Shown here piece after piece: positions 26,545 through 35,314 of a DNA stretch of 64,000 nt. The notes beneath the pieces were generated by a model. That model searched no databases, was not told where the DNA came from, and was given only the letters and a program-made list of their open reading frames with translations. Origin of the DNA: Gordonia sp. SID5947 (GTDB lineage: Bacteria; Actinomycetota; Actinomycetes; Mycobacteriales; Mycobacteriaceae); assembly GCF_009862785.1 (NCBI RefSeq), contig NZ_WWHU01000001.1:62001-126000 (forward strand), given 5' to 3'. A program made the translations under genes and the position numbers. Each line of letters begins with the position of its first letter. The stretch's first letter is position 1.

Positions 26545-27276
26545 GTGGGAGACAACTTCGACGCCTTCCTGGACGCTTGGCCGCGCATCCAGGAAGGTAT
26601 TCTCACCACCCTCTATCTGACCCTCGGTGGCGCGGCCCTGGCGTTTGTCCTTGCCCTGGTGCTGGGTGTGTCGTCGGGCTCTCGTCACCTCGCGATCCGG
26701 GGCACCGCCCGGGTGATCGTCGAGTTCTTCAGGGGTACATCACTTCTGGTGCAGCTGTTCTGGTTGTTCTACGTACTGCCGCTGTTCGGATTCCAACTCG
26801 AGTCGATGTTCTGCGGGATACTGGCGTTGGCACTCAACTACGGCGCCTACGGTGCAGAGGTGGTCCGCGGTTCGTTGGGGGCGGTCCCCGCTCCGCAATG
26901 GGAAGCCGCCGTGGCGCTGAACTTCTCGTCGTGGCAACGCCTGCACCGGATCATCTTCCCCCAGGCGTGGGCGCAGATGATCCCGCCGATGACCAATCTG
27001 CTGATCCAGTTGCTGAAGGGCAGTGCGCTCGCCAGTTTCATCCTTCTGCAGGACCTGACGTATCAGATCGAACAACTGCGTCGGGGGACCGGCGACACGA
27101 TCTTTTCCTTCGGGATCGGGTTGGTGCTCTACTTCCTCATCGCGTACGTGCTGACCCTTGTCATGAATCTGCTGGAGGTGCGGGCCAAGTCCCGTCTCGG
27201 GGTCGGCCCGTCGTTGCGTGAGGTACTCAGTCTGCGGCCTGAACGAATCGACGAGACCGTGGGAGTCGGCCGGTGA
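26545..27276 (+). CDS. ehuC: ABC transporter permease, EhuC-like
   Basis: 243 residues with about five membrane segments. The HisM/GlnP-type permease signature is present: F-F-R-G-T-S-L-L-V-Q-L near 65 and the EAA loop Q-W-E-A-A-V-A-L-N-F near 120 with R-I-I-F-P-Q-A. It pairs with the next permease. It lies 20 bases after ehuB. Its stop overlaps the GTG of ehuD. Confidence 0.87.
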   Translation: MGDNFDAFLDAWPRIQEGILTTLYLTLGGAALAFVLALVLGVSSGSRHLAIRGTARVIVEFFRGTSLLVQLFWLFYVLPLFGFQLESMFCGILALALNYGAYGAEVVRGSLGAVPAPQWEAAVALNFSSWQRLHRIIFPQAWAQMIPPMTNLLIQLLKGSALASFILLQDLTYQIEQLRRGTGDTIFSFGIGLVLYFLIAYVLTLVMNLLEVRAKSRLGVGPSLREVLSLRPERIDETVGVGR

Positions 27277-27916
27277 GCGTGGAGTGGAGTTGGCAGCGTG
27301 CCGCGGATTGTCTGCCGGTGCTGCTCGAGGGATTCAAGATCACGTTGCTGGCAACGGTCCTGGGTTTCGTGATCGCGGCGGCCCTCGGTCTGGTGATCGC
27401 CATCGTTCGACGCGTCGGCCCTCGGGTTGTCACGATCCCGCTGCGGATGATCAGCGAGTTCATCCGCCTGACACCGCTCGTTGTGCAACTGCTCTTCGCC
27501 TACTATCTCCTGCCTCAGTTCTCGGCACTGCAGATCGGTATCACCGTCTTGGGGATCCACTACTCGACGTATATGGCCGAGGTCTATCGCGCGGGCATCG
27601 AGGGGGTGCCCGCGGCCAGTGGGAAGCCGCCCATGCACTGTCGCTGCCCAGTCAGAGAACTTGGCGCGCAGTGATACTGCCGCAGGCCATCCGGGCCACC
27701 ACGCCGGCCCTCGGCAACTACGCGATCTCCATGTTCAAGGACACGCCGTTCCTGTTCGCGATCACGGTGGTCGAGATGGTCACCGCTGCGCAGCAGTACG
27801 GCGCACGGACGTTCCAGTACCTCGAGCCCATCACGATTGCCGGCGTGATCTTCCTCGTCGCGAGCTACCCGACATCGATCCTCATCCGAAAAGTGGAGAA
27901 GTCCCTTGCCTACTGA
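27273..27916 (+). pseudogene. ehuD: ABC transporter permease, EhuD-like, frameshifted
   Basis: Second permease of the importer. Frame one from GTG 27273 codes for the N-terminal helices and the E-F-I-R-L-T-P-L-V-V-Q-L signature, and leaves frame in the C-run 27609-27611. The next frame continues with the EAA loop (G-Q-W-E-A-A-H-A-L, then V-I-L-P-Q-A-I-R) and the last helices, ending at 27916. Adding one C gives a normal 214-residue permease. The break is inside the EAA loop that docks the ATPase, so as written the transporter could not work. Since the other three genes are intact, a sequence error is the likely cause. Confidence 0.88.
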
Positions 27917-28730
27917 CGAGCACCCCTCGCCGGCCACCACGCCGGCGCGCCCCACCGACGACGGGTTGATGGTGGTCTTCGACAAGGTGGTCAAGAAGTT
28001 CGGCGACCACGTCGTCCTCGATCATCTCGACTTCACGGTGCGGCGCGGAGAACGGGTCGCGCTCATCGGCCCGAGCGGGTCGGGCAAGACCACCATCCTC
28101 CGCCTGCTGATGACCTTGGAGTCGTGCGACGACGGTGTGATCTGGGTCGAGGGCGAACCCCTGACACATCAGTACAAGGGTGACAAGCTCGTCGCGGCGA
28201 CACCCAAGCATCAGCGCGCCGCTCGGTCGAAGATCGGCATGGTCTTCCAGCAGTTCAACCTGTTCCCGAACATGACAGTGCTGCAGAACATCACCGAGGC
28301 GCCGATCCATGTACTCGGCAAGAGCAAAGAGGAGGCAGTCGTGCGGGCGCGAGACCTGCTGGCCACGGTCGGCCTGCAGGACAAGGAGGACGCCCACCCC
28401 ACGACGCTCTCCGGTGGGCAGCAGCAGCGCGTCGCCATCGCCCGTGCACTCGCGATGGATCCCGACATCTTGCTCCTCGACGAGGTCACCTCGGCCCTCG
28501 ATCCGGAACTCGTCGCCGACGTGCTCGGGGTGCTCCGCACGATCGCCGAGTCGACCGACATCACAATGCTCATCGTCACTCACGAGATGGGGTTCGCCCG
28601 TGACGTGGCCGATCGGGTCCTGGTGTTCGACGCAGGCAAGATCGTGGAGGAGGGGACACCCGAGGCCATCTTCACCAGTCCGCGCGAAGACCGCACGAAG
28701 ACCTTCTTGAAGGCAGTGCTGTCGCACTGA
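27906..28730 (+). CDS. ehuA: ABC transporter ATP-binding protein, EhuA-like
   Basis: 274 residues. Walker A is G-P-S-G-S-G-K-T near residue 56, the Q-loop is V-F-Q-Q-F-N-L near 117, the signature is L-S-G-G-Q-Q-Q-R near 165, Walker B is I-L-L-L-D-E near 190 and the switch His is in V-T-H-E-M-G. The insert between Walker A and the Q-loop (Y-K-G-D-K-L-V-A-A-T-P) is like the EhuA subfamily. It starts with TTG 27906, overlapping the ehuD stop. Confidence 0.92.
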   Translation: MPTDEHPSPATTPARPTDDGLMVVFDKVVKKFGDHVVLDHLDFTVRRGERVALIGPSGSGKTTILRLLMTLESCDDGVIWVEGEPLTHQYKGDKLVAATPKHQRAARSKIGMVFQQFNLFPNMTVLQNITEAPIHVLGKSKEEAVVRARDLLATVGLQDKEDAHPTTLSGGQQQRVAIARALAMDPDILLLDEVTSALDPELVADVLGVLRTIAESTDITMLIVTHEMGFARDVADRVLVFDAGKIVEEGTPEAIFTSPREDRTKTFLKAVLSH

Positions 28731-28832
28731 TCCGGTGACGATCTCGCGGCCCCGTCGGTGTCGTTGCGGTGGACACCCCGCATCCGATGCGGTCAAGCTG
28801 GGGCGGTCCATCCGAATCGTCGAGGAGTTCCG

Positions 28833-29285
28833 ATGACCACTCCGATCATGCCGAAGTCCGATGCTGCCGAGCTGATCGTCGCCGCCCGGATTCGCCAAGG
28901 TCTGTCCTGGGCCGACATCGCCGAACGGATCGACGCGCCGCTCGTCTGGACGGTGTCGGCCCTCCTCGGCAGCCATCCGGTGCCGCTGGAGAAGGCGACC
29001 ATCGTCTGCGAACTCCTCGGTCTCGGTGAGGGGGTGATCGAGAGTCTGGTGCGTCAGCCGACCCGGATCGCCGACGATGCGGTCGCGACCGACCCGACCA
29101 TCTATCGCTTCCACGAGGCGCTCGCCGTCTACGGACCGGCCCTCAAGGAGCTGATCCACGAGGAGTTCGGCGACGGGATCATGAGCGCGATCAACTTCAA
29201 GGTCGACTTCGCACGGCGTGCCGATCCGGACGGCGACCGGGTGGTGATCACTTTCGACGGCAAATTCCTGGACTATCGCTGGTAG
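28833..29285 (+). CDS. cynS: cyanate hydratase (cyanase)
   Basis: 150 residues, full length. Cyanase converts cyanate and bicarbonate to ammonia and CO2. The catalytic residues Arg92, Glu95 and Ser118 correspond to E. coli Arg96, Glu99 and Ser122 and sit in Y-R-F-H-E-A-L and G-I-M-S-A-I-N-F. The N-terminal part is helical and lambda-repressor-like. GAGGAG eight bases before ATG 28833 is a good ribosome binding site. It is 102 bases downstream of the transporter on the same strand. No carbonic anhydrase or cynT-like gene is nearby. Confidence 0.95.
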   Translation: MTTPIMPKSDAAELIVAARIRQGLSWADIAERIDAPLVWTVSALLGSHPVPLEKATIVCELLGLGEGVIESLVRQPTRIADDAVATDPTIYRFHEALAVYGPALKELIHEEFGDGIMSAINFKVDFARRADPDGDRVVITFDGKFLDYRW

Positions 29286-29289
29286 CCGG

Positions 29290-29316
29290 TGTCGATTTCG
29301 GCGCATCTCGTTCGTC
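29290..29316 (+). promoter_or_regulatory. ECF42-type promoter upstream of the YCII/sigma pair
   Basis: TGTCGA (29290-29295), 17 bases, then CGTC (29313-29316). This matches, from memory, the -35 TGTCGA and -10 CGA/TC elements described for the ECF42 group in Streptomyces. It starts within a few bases of the cynS stop and precedes the YCII gene by about 50 bases, which points to autoregulation. Confidence 0.6.
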
Positions 29317-29365
29317 CTCCTGATGTGGCACCGACGACGGGCCACACTGAGGCGAGGAGGACACC

Positions 29366-29737
29366 ATGCGCTACGCACTGCTCATCAACAACGCCGAGCC
29401 CGCTCCGGGCGAGATCACGACCGAGGCCGTCGACGAGATGAAATCGCTCATACGCGCGTATACCGATGCGCTGCACGCCGCCGGAGTGCTGGTGGCGGCC
29501 GAGATCCTCGCTTCGCCCGCGGCCACCCAGACGGTGACACGGCGCGACGGCGACCTTCGCGTCCAGCAGGGCCCGTTCGCCGAGACCAGAGAATCCCTCG
29601 CCGGCGTGTTCGTCATCGAGGTCCCCGATCGCGACGCCGCACTGGCGTGGGCTGAGAAGTTGCCCGCCACCCAGTACGCGGTCGTCGAGGTCAGACAATC
29701 CGTGCTGTCCTGCATCGACGGTGTCTGGTCGGACTGA
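29366..29737 (+). CDS. YCII/DGPF domain protein
   Basis: 123 residues. The YCII domain begins MRYALLINN and has the D-G-P-F variant Q-Q-G-P-F-A-E-T-R-E near residue 70. YCII/DGPF proteins are genomically linked to ECF42 sigma factors and probably modify or sense a small molecule; their chemistry is not settled. GAGGAGGA lies upstream of the ATG. The gene overlaps the sigma factor by 17 bases. Confidence 0.9.
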   Translation: MRYALLINNAEPAPGEITTEAVDEMKSLIRAYTDALHAAGVLVAAEILASPAATQTVTRRDGDLRVQQGPFAETRESLAGVFVIEVPDRDAALAWAEKLPATQYAVVEVRQSVLSCIDGVWSD

Positions 29738-30980
29738 CGGCGGTCCCGTGCCGGCAGAGTTGATCTCCGCGGCGCGAGCGCACGCCGAGCGGGCGGCCCG
29801 GGAGTCCTACGGCCGCCTGCTCGCGGTGCTCGCCGCGGCCACGCGCGACGTGGCCGATGCCGAAGATGCGCTCGCGGACGCATTCGAGCGTGCGCTGGCC
29901 CGGTGGCCGAGCGACGGCGTGCCGCGCGATCCGGACGGTTGGTTGATGACGGTGGCCCGCAACCGGCAGCGTGACCGCTGGCGCTCGGCGGCGGTCAGGA
30001 ACACGGTCTCGCTCGAGACTGTGCGCCCGGCCTCACGGCGAGGCGCCGGCGTGCCGGATGGTGAGGTGTCGGCCTTCCGGGACCGCCGCCTCGAGTTGCT
30101 CCTGGTCTGTACGCACCCCGAGATCAATGCCGCGGTTCACGCGCCGTTGATGCTCAACGCAGTGCTCGGGTACACGGCCGCGCAGATCGGCCATGCATTC
30201 GCGATCCCCGCGACGACGATGGCAGCCCGACTGGTGCGCGCGAAACGCCGCATCGCCGATCTCGGTTTGCCGTTCGAGGTCCCCGCGGTAGATCAGCTGA
30301 CCGACCGGCTCGCACCGGTCCTCGAGGCGATCTATGCCGCCTACACCATCGAATGGCCGACGATGGCGCACGAACGTCAGGCCCTGCTACTCGGGCTCGG
30401 TGACGTGGTGGCCGAGGTCGCGTCCGGTAGTGCCGAGGCGCACGGTCTCGTCGCGGTGATGGAACTGTCGAGTGCCCGGCTTCCCGCCCGAACGGATGCC
30501 GACGGCCGCTTCGTGCCGCTACCCGAACAGGACCCGCGTCGTTGGGACGCGGACCTCATCGCCCGGGCGCATTCGCACCTGCGTATCGCGCACGGTCTCG
30601 GAGAGGTGGGTCGGTTTCAGCTGGAGGCGGCGATCAGCGCCGTTCACTGTGCCCGTGGCGTCGGCGCCGCTCCGGATTGGGCGATGTTGCTTCCCCTGCA
30701 TGAGGCCCTGCAAAAGGTGTCACCGACGCTCGCCGGTGCGGTTGCCCTTGCGGCGGTGCTGGCCGAGACCGACGGCATCCCAGAGGGTCTCCGAAAGCTC
30801 GACGAGCTGGCCGGCGCCGACCGGTTCCAGCCCGCGTGGGCGACACGGGCATTCCTGCTGGAACGCCTCGGCCGCACAGAGGACTCCGTCGCCGCGCTCG
30901 ACCGAGCCCTCGCCCTCACCGTCGATCCCGCGGAGCGAGCGCATCTCGAACGTCGGCGGGCGACATCGGGGGCAAGCTGA
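29721..30980 (+). CDS. ECF42-group RNA polymerase sigma factor with C-terminal extension
   Basis: 419 residues. Sigma region 2 is at about 25-90 (A-L-A-D-A-F-E-R-A-L, W-L-M-T-V-A-R-N-R-Q-R-D). Region 4 follows near 130-180, with A-Q-I-G-H-A-F-A-I-P and M-A-A-R-L-V-R-A-K-R-R-I. A helical TPR-like extension of about 220 residues completes it, as in ECF42, where it is needed for activity. There is no separate anti-sigma gene. It starts with GTG 29721 inside the YCII gene. Its likely targets carry the promoter at 29290. Confidence 0.92.
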   Translation: MSGRTDGGPVPAELISAARAHAERAARESYGRLLAVLAAATRDVADAEDALADAFERALARWPSDGVPRDPDGWLMTVARNRQRDRWRSAAVRNTVSLETVRPASRRGAGVPDGEVSAFRDRRLELLLVCTHPEINAAVHAPLMLNAVLGYTAAQIGHAFAIPATTMAARLVRAKRRIADLGLPFEVPAVDQLTDRLAPVLEAIYAAYTIEWPTMAHERQALLLGLGDVVAEVASGSAEAHGLVAVMELSSARLPARTDADGRFVPLPEQDPRRWDADLIARAHSHLRIAHGLGEVGRFQLEAAISAVHCARGVGAAPDWAMLLPLHEALQKVSPTLAGAVALAAVLAETDGIPEGLRKLDELAGADRFQPAWATRAFLLERLGRTEDSVAALDRALALTVDPAERAHLERRRATSGAS

Positions 30981-31068
30981 AACTGCGCTGAGAGACGGGT
31001 GTCGCGCAGTCACGATCCGCGGATTAGCCTCGATCTCAGGTCGGGTCTCAACTCCACGAGGAGGAACG

Positions 31069-31578
31069 ATGAGTCATCCGACACTGCGCCGAGGCCTGGT
31101 CGCCACTGCGGCTGCGATCCTCGGGGCGACCGCTTTGGTGACCGCACCTGCGGTGTCGGCGGCCGACGAATCCGCTGGGTTGGATGTCGCGGGCGACATG
31201 GCGATCGCCCCGGGCATCCATGTGCTGAAGATCGAGGCGCACGGTGCGCGGACCGCGAACGGACAGACGACGGGAAGCTATCTGGCAACCGTTCTGGATG
31301 GCATGAATCCCACCCCGATACAGGTCCGCGGTCCCATCACCTGTCTCTATACCGCCGGTGACACGGCCTCCCTGATCTATCCGATCACCGGGTCGAACCC
31401 CGACATCATCCCGGCCGCGCTGCGCGGCGCGGCCGCGGTGCAGATCACCGTGCGCAAGGGATCGATGGGCGCGCCGAACCATGTCGGCATCATGGGTCCG
31501 ATGCCGACGTCGTCGTTCAACGGTTGCCGGCCCGAGATGACCCCCTTCGTCTTCGACGGGACGATCGCCATCACGTGA
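31069..31578 (+). CDS. secreted hypothetical protein
   Basis: 169 residues. A signal peptide (M-S-H-P-T-L-R-R-G start, cleavage near A-V-S-A-A at 30) is followed by a small beta-rich domain. It has two cysteines (I-T-C-L-Y and N-G-C-R-P) that could form a disulfide, and no known motif. GAGGAGGA before ATG 31069 is a strong ribosome binding site. Function unknown. It may be regulated by the upstream sigma factor, but no matching promoter is seen. Confidence 0.8.
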   Translation: MSHPTLRRGLVATAAAILGATALVTAPAVSAADESAGLDVAGDMAIAPGIHVLKIEAHGARTANGQTTGSYLATVLDGMNPTPIQVRGPITCLYTAGDTASLIYPITGSNPDIIPAALRGAAAVQITVRKGSMGAPNHVGIMGPMPTSSFNGCRPEMTPFVFDGTIAIT

Positions 31579-31707
31579 TCGGGTGCGGCGGGCGATGGCC
31601 GACGACGAGCCATCGGTCGGCCGGGCGTCGTTCTGTGTCGTGGCGCGGGGCCCGCTGCGGACAATCCGTCAGTTGCCGATGCCGCGCCGGGGCAGCAGAG
31701 TTGCGCC

Positions 31708-33129
31708 ATGACCCTCGGCGCACCCCCTGAACATCCCGACGCGGCTGCCGTCGCTCCGCAGGCCGGCTATGGCAAGAAGGTCCTCGCTGTCGAACCGGGC
31801 GGCAACGAACCGATCTTGCTCGGCGCGCGACATGGTTCGCCACGCGGGCTGTTCTGGACCTGGACGGCGCCGAACCTCGAGTTCGCGACGATCTTCGTCG
31901 GCGTCATCTCGGTGCTGTATTTCGGTCTGTCCTTCTGGCAGGCCGTCGCCGCGATGGCGATCGGAAACCTGCTCGGCGCGATCGCCCATTTCCTGTTGTC
32001 GGCGGAAGGACCGTTGCACGGGGTCCCCCAGATGGTGCTGGGACGCCTCGCCTTCGGGCACCGCGGCAATGTGTTGCCCGCGGCCTTCATGGCGGTCATG
32101 TGCGGTGTCGGCTGGTTCGCCACCAACAGCGTGAGTGGCGCCTTCGCCCTGTCGACGCTCTTCGGCTTCAGTCCGCTGGCGGGGCTGGTGGTGATCGTCA
32201 TCGCGCAAACCGCGTTCGCCTTCTTCGGCCACAACCTCGTGCAGCGATTCGAGCGTCTGGCCGCACCGGTGCTTGCCGTCGTCTTCCTGATCGGCGCGGT
32301 CATCATCTTCAGCAAGGCAGACGTGTCGACGGCGTCCGCGGACGGCGGATTCTCGCTCGGCGGATTCCTGCTGACCGTGGGGGCGGCCTTCGGCTACACG
32401 GCGGGGTGGACGCCCTACGCCGCCGACTACACGCGGTACCTGCCGCCCACGGTGTCGAAGCTGCAGACCGGCCTCTTCGCGTCCACAGGCCTGTTCGTCT
32501 CCTGCACATTCCTCATGGTCGTCGGCGCAGCGTCGGTGACCATCGGTGCGCCTGCCTCCGACAACCCGACGGAGGCGTTCACCGCGAACCTCCCGTCCGT
32601 CGTGGCTGACCTGACGCTGCTGGCGATCGCGATCGGCGCCGTTGCCGCCAACGCCATCAATGTCTATTCGGGCGCAATGGCTTTCGTCACGATGGGCTTC
32701 CGGTTACCCGTCGGGATCCAGCGCGCGATGGTGACGGTGTTCTTCGGGATCGTCGGGTTCCTGGTCGCGTGGTGGGCATTGGCGGACGCCGCCGCCTCAT
32801 ATGAAGCCTTCCTGTTGCTGGTCGCTTACTGGATCGGTCCGTGGCTCGGGGTGGTCTTCGCCGACCGGCTCCTCCGCCGGGAACCGCCTTCGCTCGCCCT
32901 GCTGTACGACACCCGCTACACCAACTGGGGAGGCGTCGCCGCGTTCGCAATCGGCCTGGTGACCTCGCTGCTCTTGTTCTGCAACCAGGAGCGGTTCGTC
33001 GGCTACGTGGTCCGTGCGGTGCCGGAGCTCGGTGACATCGGCGCGTTCGTCGGCTTCGTGATCGCCTTCGTCGGGTATCTGATCCTCGCCCGCAAGCGTG
33101 TGGAACGTTCGCAGCGCGAATACGCCTGA
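31708..33129 (+). CDS. NCS1 family cytosine/purine permease
   Basis: 473 residues with 12 membrane segments (from about residue 55). Family features are P-N-L-E-F-A near 55, the G-V-G-W-F-A-T-N-S segment near 133 and D-Y-T-R-Y near 245. It should import cytosine, a related pyrimidine, or a purine. It is encoded beside a PucR regulator and a cytosine-deaminase-like enzyme, which favours a nucleobase substrate. The 130 bases upstream have no gene, and the ribosome binding site is weak. It is convergent with pucR at eight bases. Confidence 0.9.
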   Translation: MTLGAPPEHPDAAAVAPQAGYGKKVLAVEPGGNEPILLGARHGSPRGLFWTWTAPNLEFATIFVGVISVLYFGLSFWQAVAAMAIGNLLGAIAHFLLSAEGPLHGVPQMVLGRLAFGHRGNVLPAAFMAVMCGVGWFATNSVSGAFALSTLFGFSPLAGLVVIVIAQTAFAFFGHNLVQRFERLAAPVLAVVFLIGAVIIFSKADVSTASADGGFSLGGFLLTVGAAFGYTAGWTPYAADYTRYLPPTVSKLQTGLFASTGLFVSCTFLMVVGAASVTIGAPASDNPTEAFTANLPSVVADLTLLAIAIGAVAANAINVYSGAMAFVTMGFRLPVGIQRAMVTVFFGIVGFLVAWWALADAAASYEAFLLLVAYWIGPWLGVVFADRLLRREPPSLALLYDTRYTNWGGVAAFAIGLVTSLLLFCNQERFVGYVVRAVPELGDIGAFVGFVIAFVGYLILARKRVERSQREYA

Positions 33130-33136
33130 TCCGCTG

Positions 33137-34717
33137 TCATCGCGGCACCGAGGCAACAGTGGACCGCGACCGGAACGCGCTGACCGCCAGCAACATCGAC
33201 GGGTAGATCGCGGGTGAGGTCGGGTCGAAGCCGAGGAGCCCGCGTATACGGTCGAGTCGTTGGTAGAGACTCTGCCTACCCAGGTGGAGAACCTCCGCCG
33301 ACCGGGTCGCGCTGCATCCGTGGCGGAGGTGGACGTCGAGGGTCGCGACGAGCTGGGTGGACTGGTTCTGGTCGTGGGCGATCAGGGGTGCGATGAGTTG
33401 TCGCAATTCGTTCCGGACCTGTGGGTCGGCGCCCCGGACAGCGCTGTCGGCGATGAGTTCACGGCCGGTGACGATCCGCCTGTCGGTGACGCCGACACGC
33501 ATCGATTCGACTGCGATGGAGAGCCTTTCGGCGGATCGGTGCAGGGATGTGGCGAGTGTCGCGGAGAGGTCGACGTCCGCGTTCGCCGAGCTGAGGCGGT
33601 AGGCGTCGCCGACCACGGCGGTGACGCGGCCGGCTTGGGCGCCGAGTCCGGCGAGTGCGCCGGCAACGAGTTCGACCGGGTCGTCACCGTGGCCGGCCGC
33701 GGTCACGGCGACCACCGCGTACACGGTGGCGTCGATCGTCGCCTGCACCAGGCCCGGCAACGCCGATGCGCTCCGCGCGAGCGCGGCCTCCGCCATCCTC
33801 GGGTCGGGCGCCTCGGCTGCCACCGTGACGAGCCGCGTCGTGTCAGCGATGGGGAAGCCGGAACTCGCGAGTCGTGCGACGAGATCCGCACGGCGCACAT
33901 GCCGTCCGGCGACGATTTCCTCTACCAGCTGCGTGCCCACTGCCGAACCCCTTGTGCCGGAACGGGTCAATGCTGCTGCGACCGGTCCCGACGCGGCCGC
34001 CAGCATCATGGTCACGACCGGCGGTGGATGCCCGTTCGATCCCCGGCCGGCGACCAGTCGGGCGATCTCGCGGTCGCGTGCGATGACCGGCGCAGAGGCC
34101 ACGGCGGCATCGACCAGCCGCCATGCGGATCGGTCATCGTCCACCCCGTGTGCGGCGAGAAGTGCTCCACCGGAACCGATCAACGCGATCGGACGTCCGG
34201 TCGACTCCGAAACATGGGCGAGCATCCGTGCCACTGCGCCCGGTGCGAGCAGGTCGTCGTGCAAGGCGTCGTCGAGCAGAGCGCGCGATCTCAGGCCGGC
34301 GAGTTCACCCGTCACGATGGACGTGTTCGCCTCGCGGCAGACCTCGATGAACGGCAGAACCCGGCGCAGCTCGACGATCGGTAACCGCCGGGCCGATGCC
34401 TCCCGCACCATCTCCTCCGGAACCGCGTTGAAGGTCCGGCCGGTCTCGAACGCCAATCCGGCGACACCACGCTCGGCCAGGTCGCGGATGTAGTGCCGGC
34501 GCGTGCCGGCGTCCAGACCGCCGAGCCCGAGTCCCGTGGTGAGGAGGAGTTCGCCGCCGGACAGCAACGGCCCGATCTCGAAGATCTCGCTGGAGTGCAC
34601 CCAACCGACCGGGACGTCGAGGTGGTCGTGAGCGGTCAGCACACGCGGGTCCGCCCGGTTGAGGTGGCGATCGATGATCTCGCGGAGGGTTGGGAGAGCG
34701 GCGGGCGCAGAAGGCAT
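33137..34717 (-). CDS. PucR family transcriptional regulator
   Basis: 526 residues. The N-terminal PucR ligand-sensing domain (about 10-130) has L-L-S-G-G-E-L-L-L-T-T-G near 55. The middle is a GAF/GGDEF-like linker. The C-terminal HTH_30 contains L-D-V-H-L-R-H-G-C-S-A-T and L-G-R-Q-S-L-Y-Q-R-L-D-R-I near 470-500. PucR proteins control purine or pyrimidine catabolism. ATG 34717 follows TATTGT by six bases. The 87-base region it shares with the divergent deaminase has an imperfect inverted repeat at 34756-34778 that could be its operator. Confidence 0.9.
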   Translation of the reverse strand: MPSAPAALPTLREIIDRHLNRADPRVLTAHDHLDVPVGWVHSSEIFEIGPLLSGGELLLTTGLGLGGLDAGTRRHYIRDLAERGVAGLAFETGRTFNAVPEEMVREASARRLPIVELRRVLPFIEVCREANTSIVTGELAGLRSRALLDDALHDDLLAPGAVARMLAHVSESTGRPIALIGSGGALLAAHGVDDDRSAWRLVDAAVASAPVIARDREIARLVAGRGSNGHPPPVVTMMLAAASGPVAAALTRSGTRGSAVGTQLVEEIVAGRHVRRADLVARLASSGFPIADTTRLVTVAAEAPDPRMAEAALARSASALPGLVQATIDATVYAVVAVTAAGHGDDPVELVAGALAGLGAQAGRVTAVVGDAYRLSSANADVDLSATLATSLHRSAERLSIAVESMRVGVTDRRIVTGRELIADSAVRGADPQVRNELRQLIAPLIAHDQNQSTQLVATLDVHLRHGCSATRSAEVLHLGRQSLYQRLDRIRGLLGFDPTSPAIYPSMLLAVSAFRSRSTVASVPR

Positions 34718-34723
34718 GGTCCG

Positions 34724-34729
34724 ACAATA
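34724..34729 (-). promoter_or_regulatory. -10 element, leaderless start of the PucR gene
   Basis: TATTGT on the minus strand, exactly six bases before ATG 34717. Confidence 0.5.
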
Positions 34730-34804
34730 TGCACGTTCGGGCTCGGATGTGATGCGACGGACTGTCAGTTGTCCCGTCGAGCGCACCGGGGCAGGCTCGT
34801 CTGC

Positions 34805-35314
34805 ATGACACGCCGCAGTGACGTAGTGCCCGAGCTCGACCCGGCCGTCCTTCTCGACGTCGCCTACCGGCAGGCGCTGCTGGGTTCGGAGGAGGGCGGC
34901 ATCCCGATCGGAGCGGCTCTCTTCGCCGCGGATGGCACCCTCCTCGGTCAGGGGCGCAACCGTCGGGTCCAGCACGACGACCCCTCGGTGCACGGCGAGA
35001 CGGATGCATTTCGCGCGGCAGGCCGTCAGCGGGACTATTCGTCCACGATCATGGTCACCACATTGGCGCCCTGCTGGTATTGCAGCGGACTGATCCGTCA
35101 GTTCGGCATCGGTGCCGTGGTGGTGGGGGAGAACCGCACCTTCACCGGCGGCGAGGACTGGCTGCGGGAGAACGGGGTCCATGTGACGGTCGTCGACGAC
35201 GGCCGCTGCGCCGCGTTGATGGCCGACTTCATCGCGACGCGGCCGACCCTGTGGAACGAGGACATCGGTGTCGCCGACGCGACGACACCCGGACCGTCAG
35301 GAGACAACCGATGA
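34805..35314 (+). CDS. cytidine/cytosine deaminase family zinc enzyme
   Basis: 169 residues. The zinc site is H63-G-E65 (H-G-E-T-D-A) and P-C90-x2-C93 (A-P-C-W-Y-C-S-G). The H-G-E-T-D and C-W-Y-C spacing is like yeast-type cytosine deaminases and some guanine/isocytosine deaminases. It likely acts on a free nucleobase taken up by the NCS1 permease. The gene overlaps the oxygenase by ATGA. Confidence 0.9.
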   Translation: MTRRSDVVPELDPAVLLDVAYRQALLGSEEGGIPIGAALFAADGTLLGQGRNRRVQHDDPSVHGETDAFRAAGRQRDYSSTIMVTTLAPCWYCSGLIRQFGIGAVVVGENRTFTGGEDWLRENGVHVTVVDDGRCAALMADFIATRPTLWNEDIGVADATTPGPSGDNR

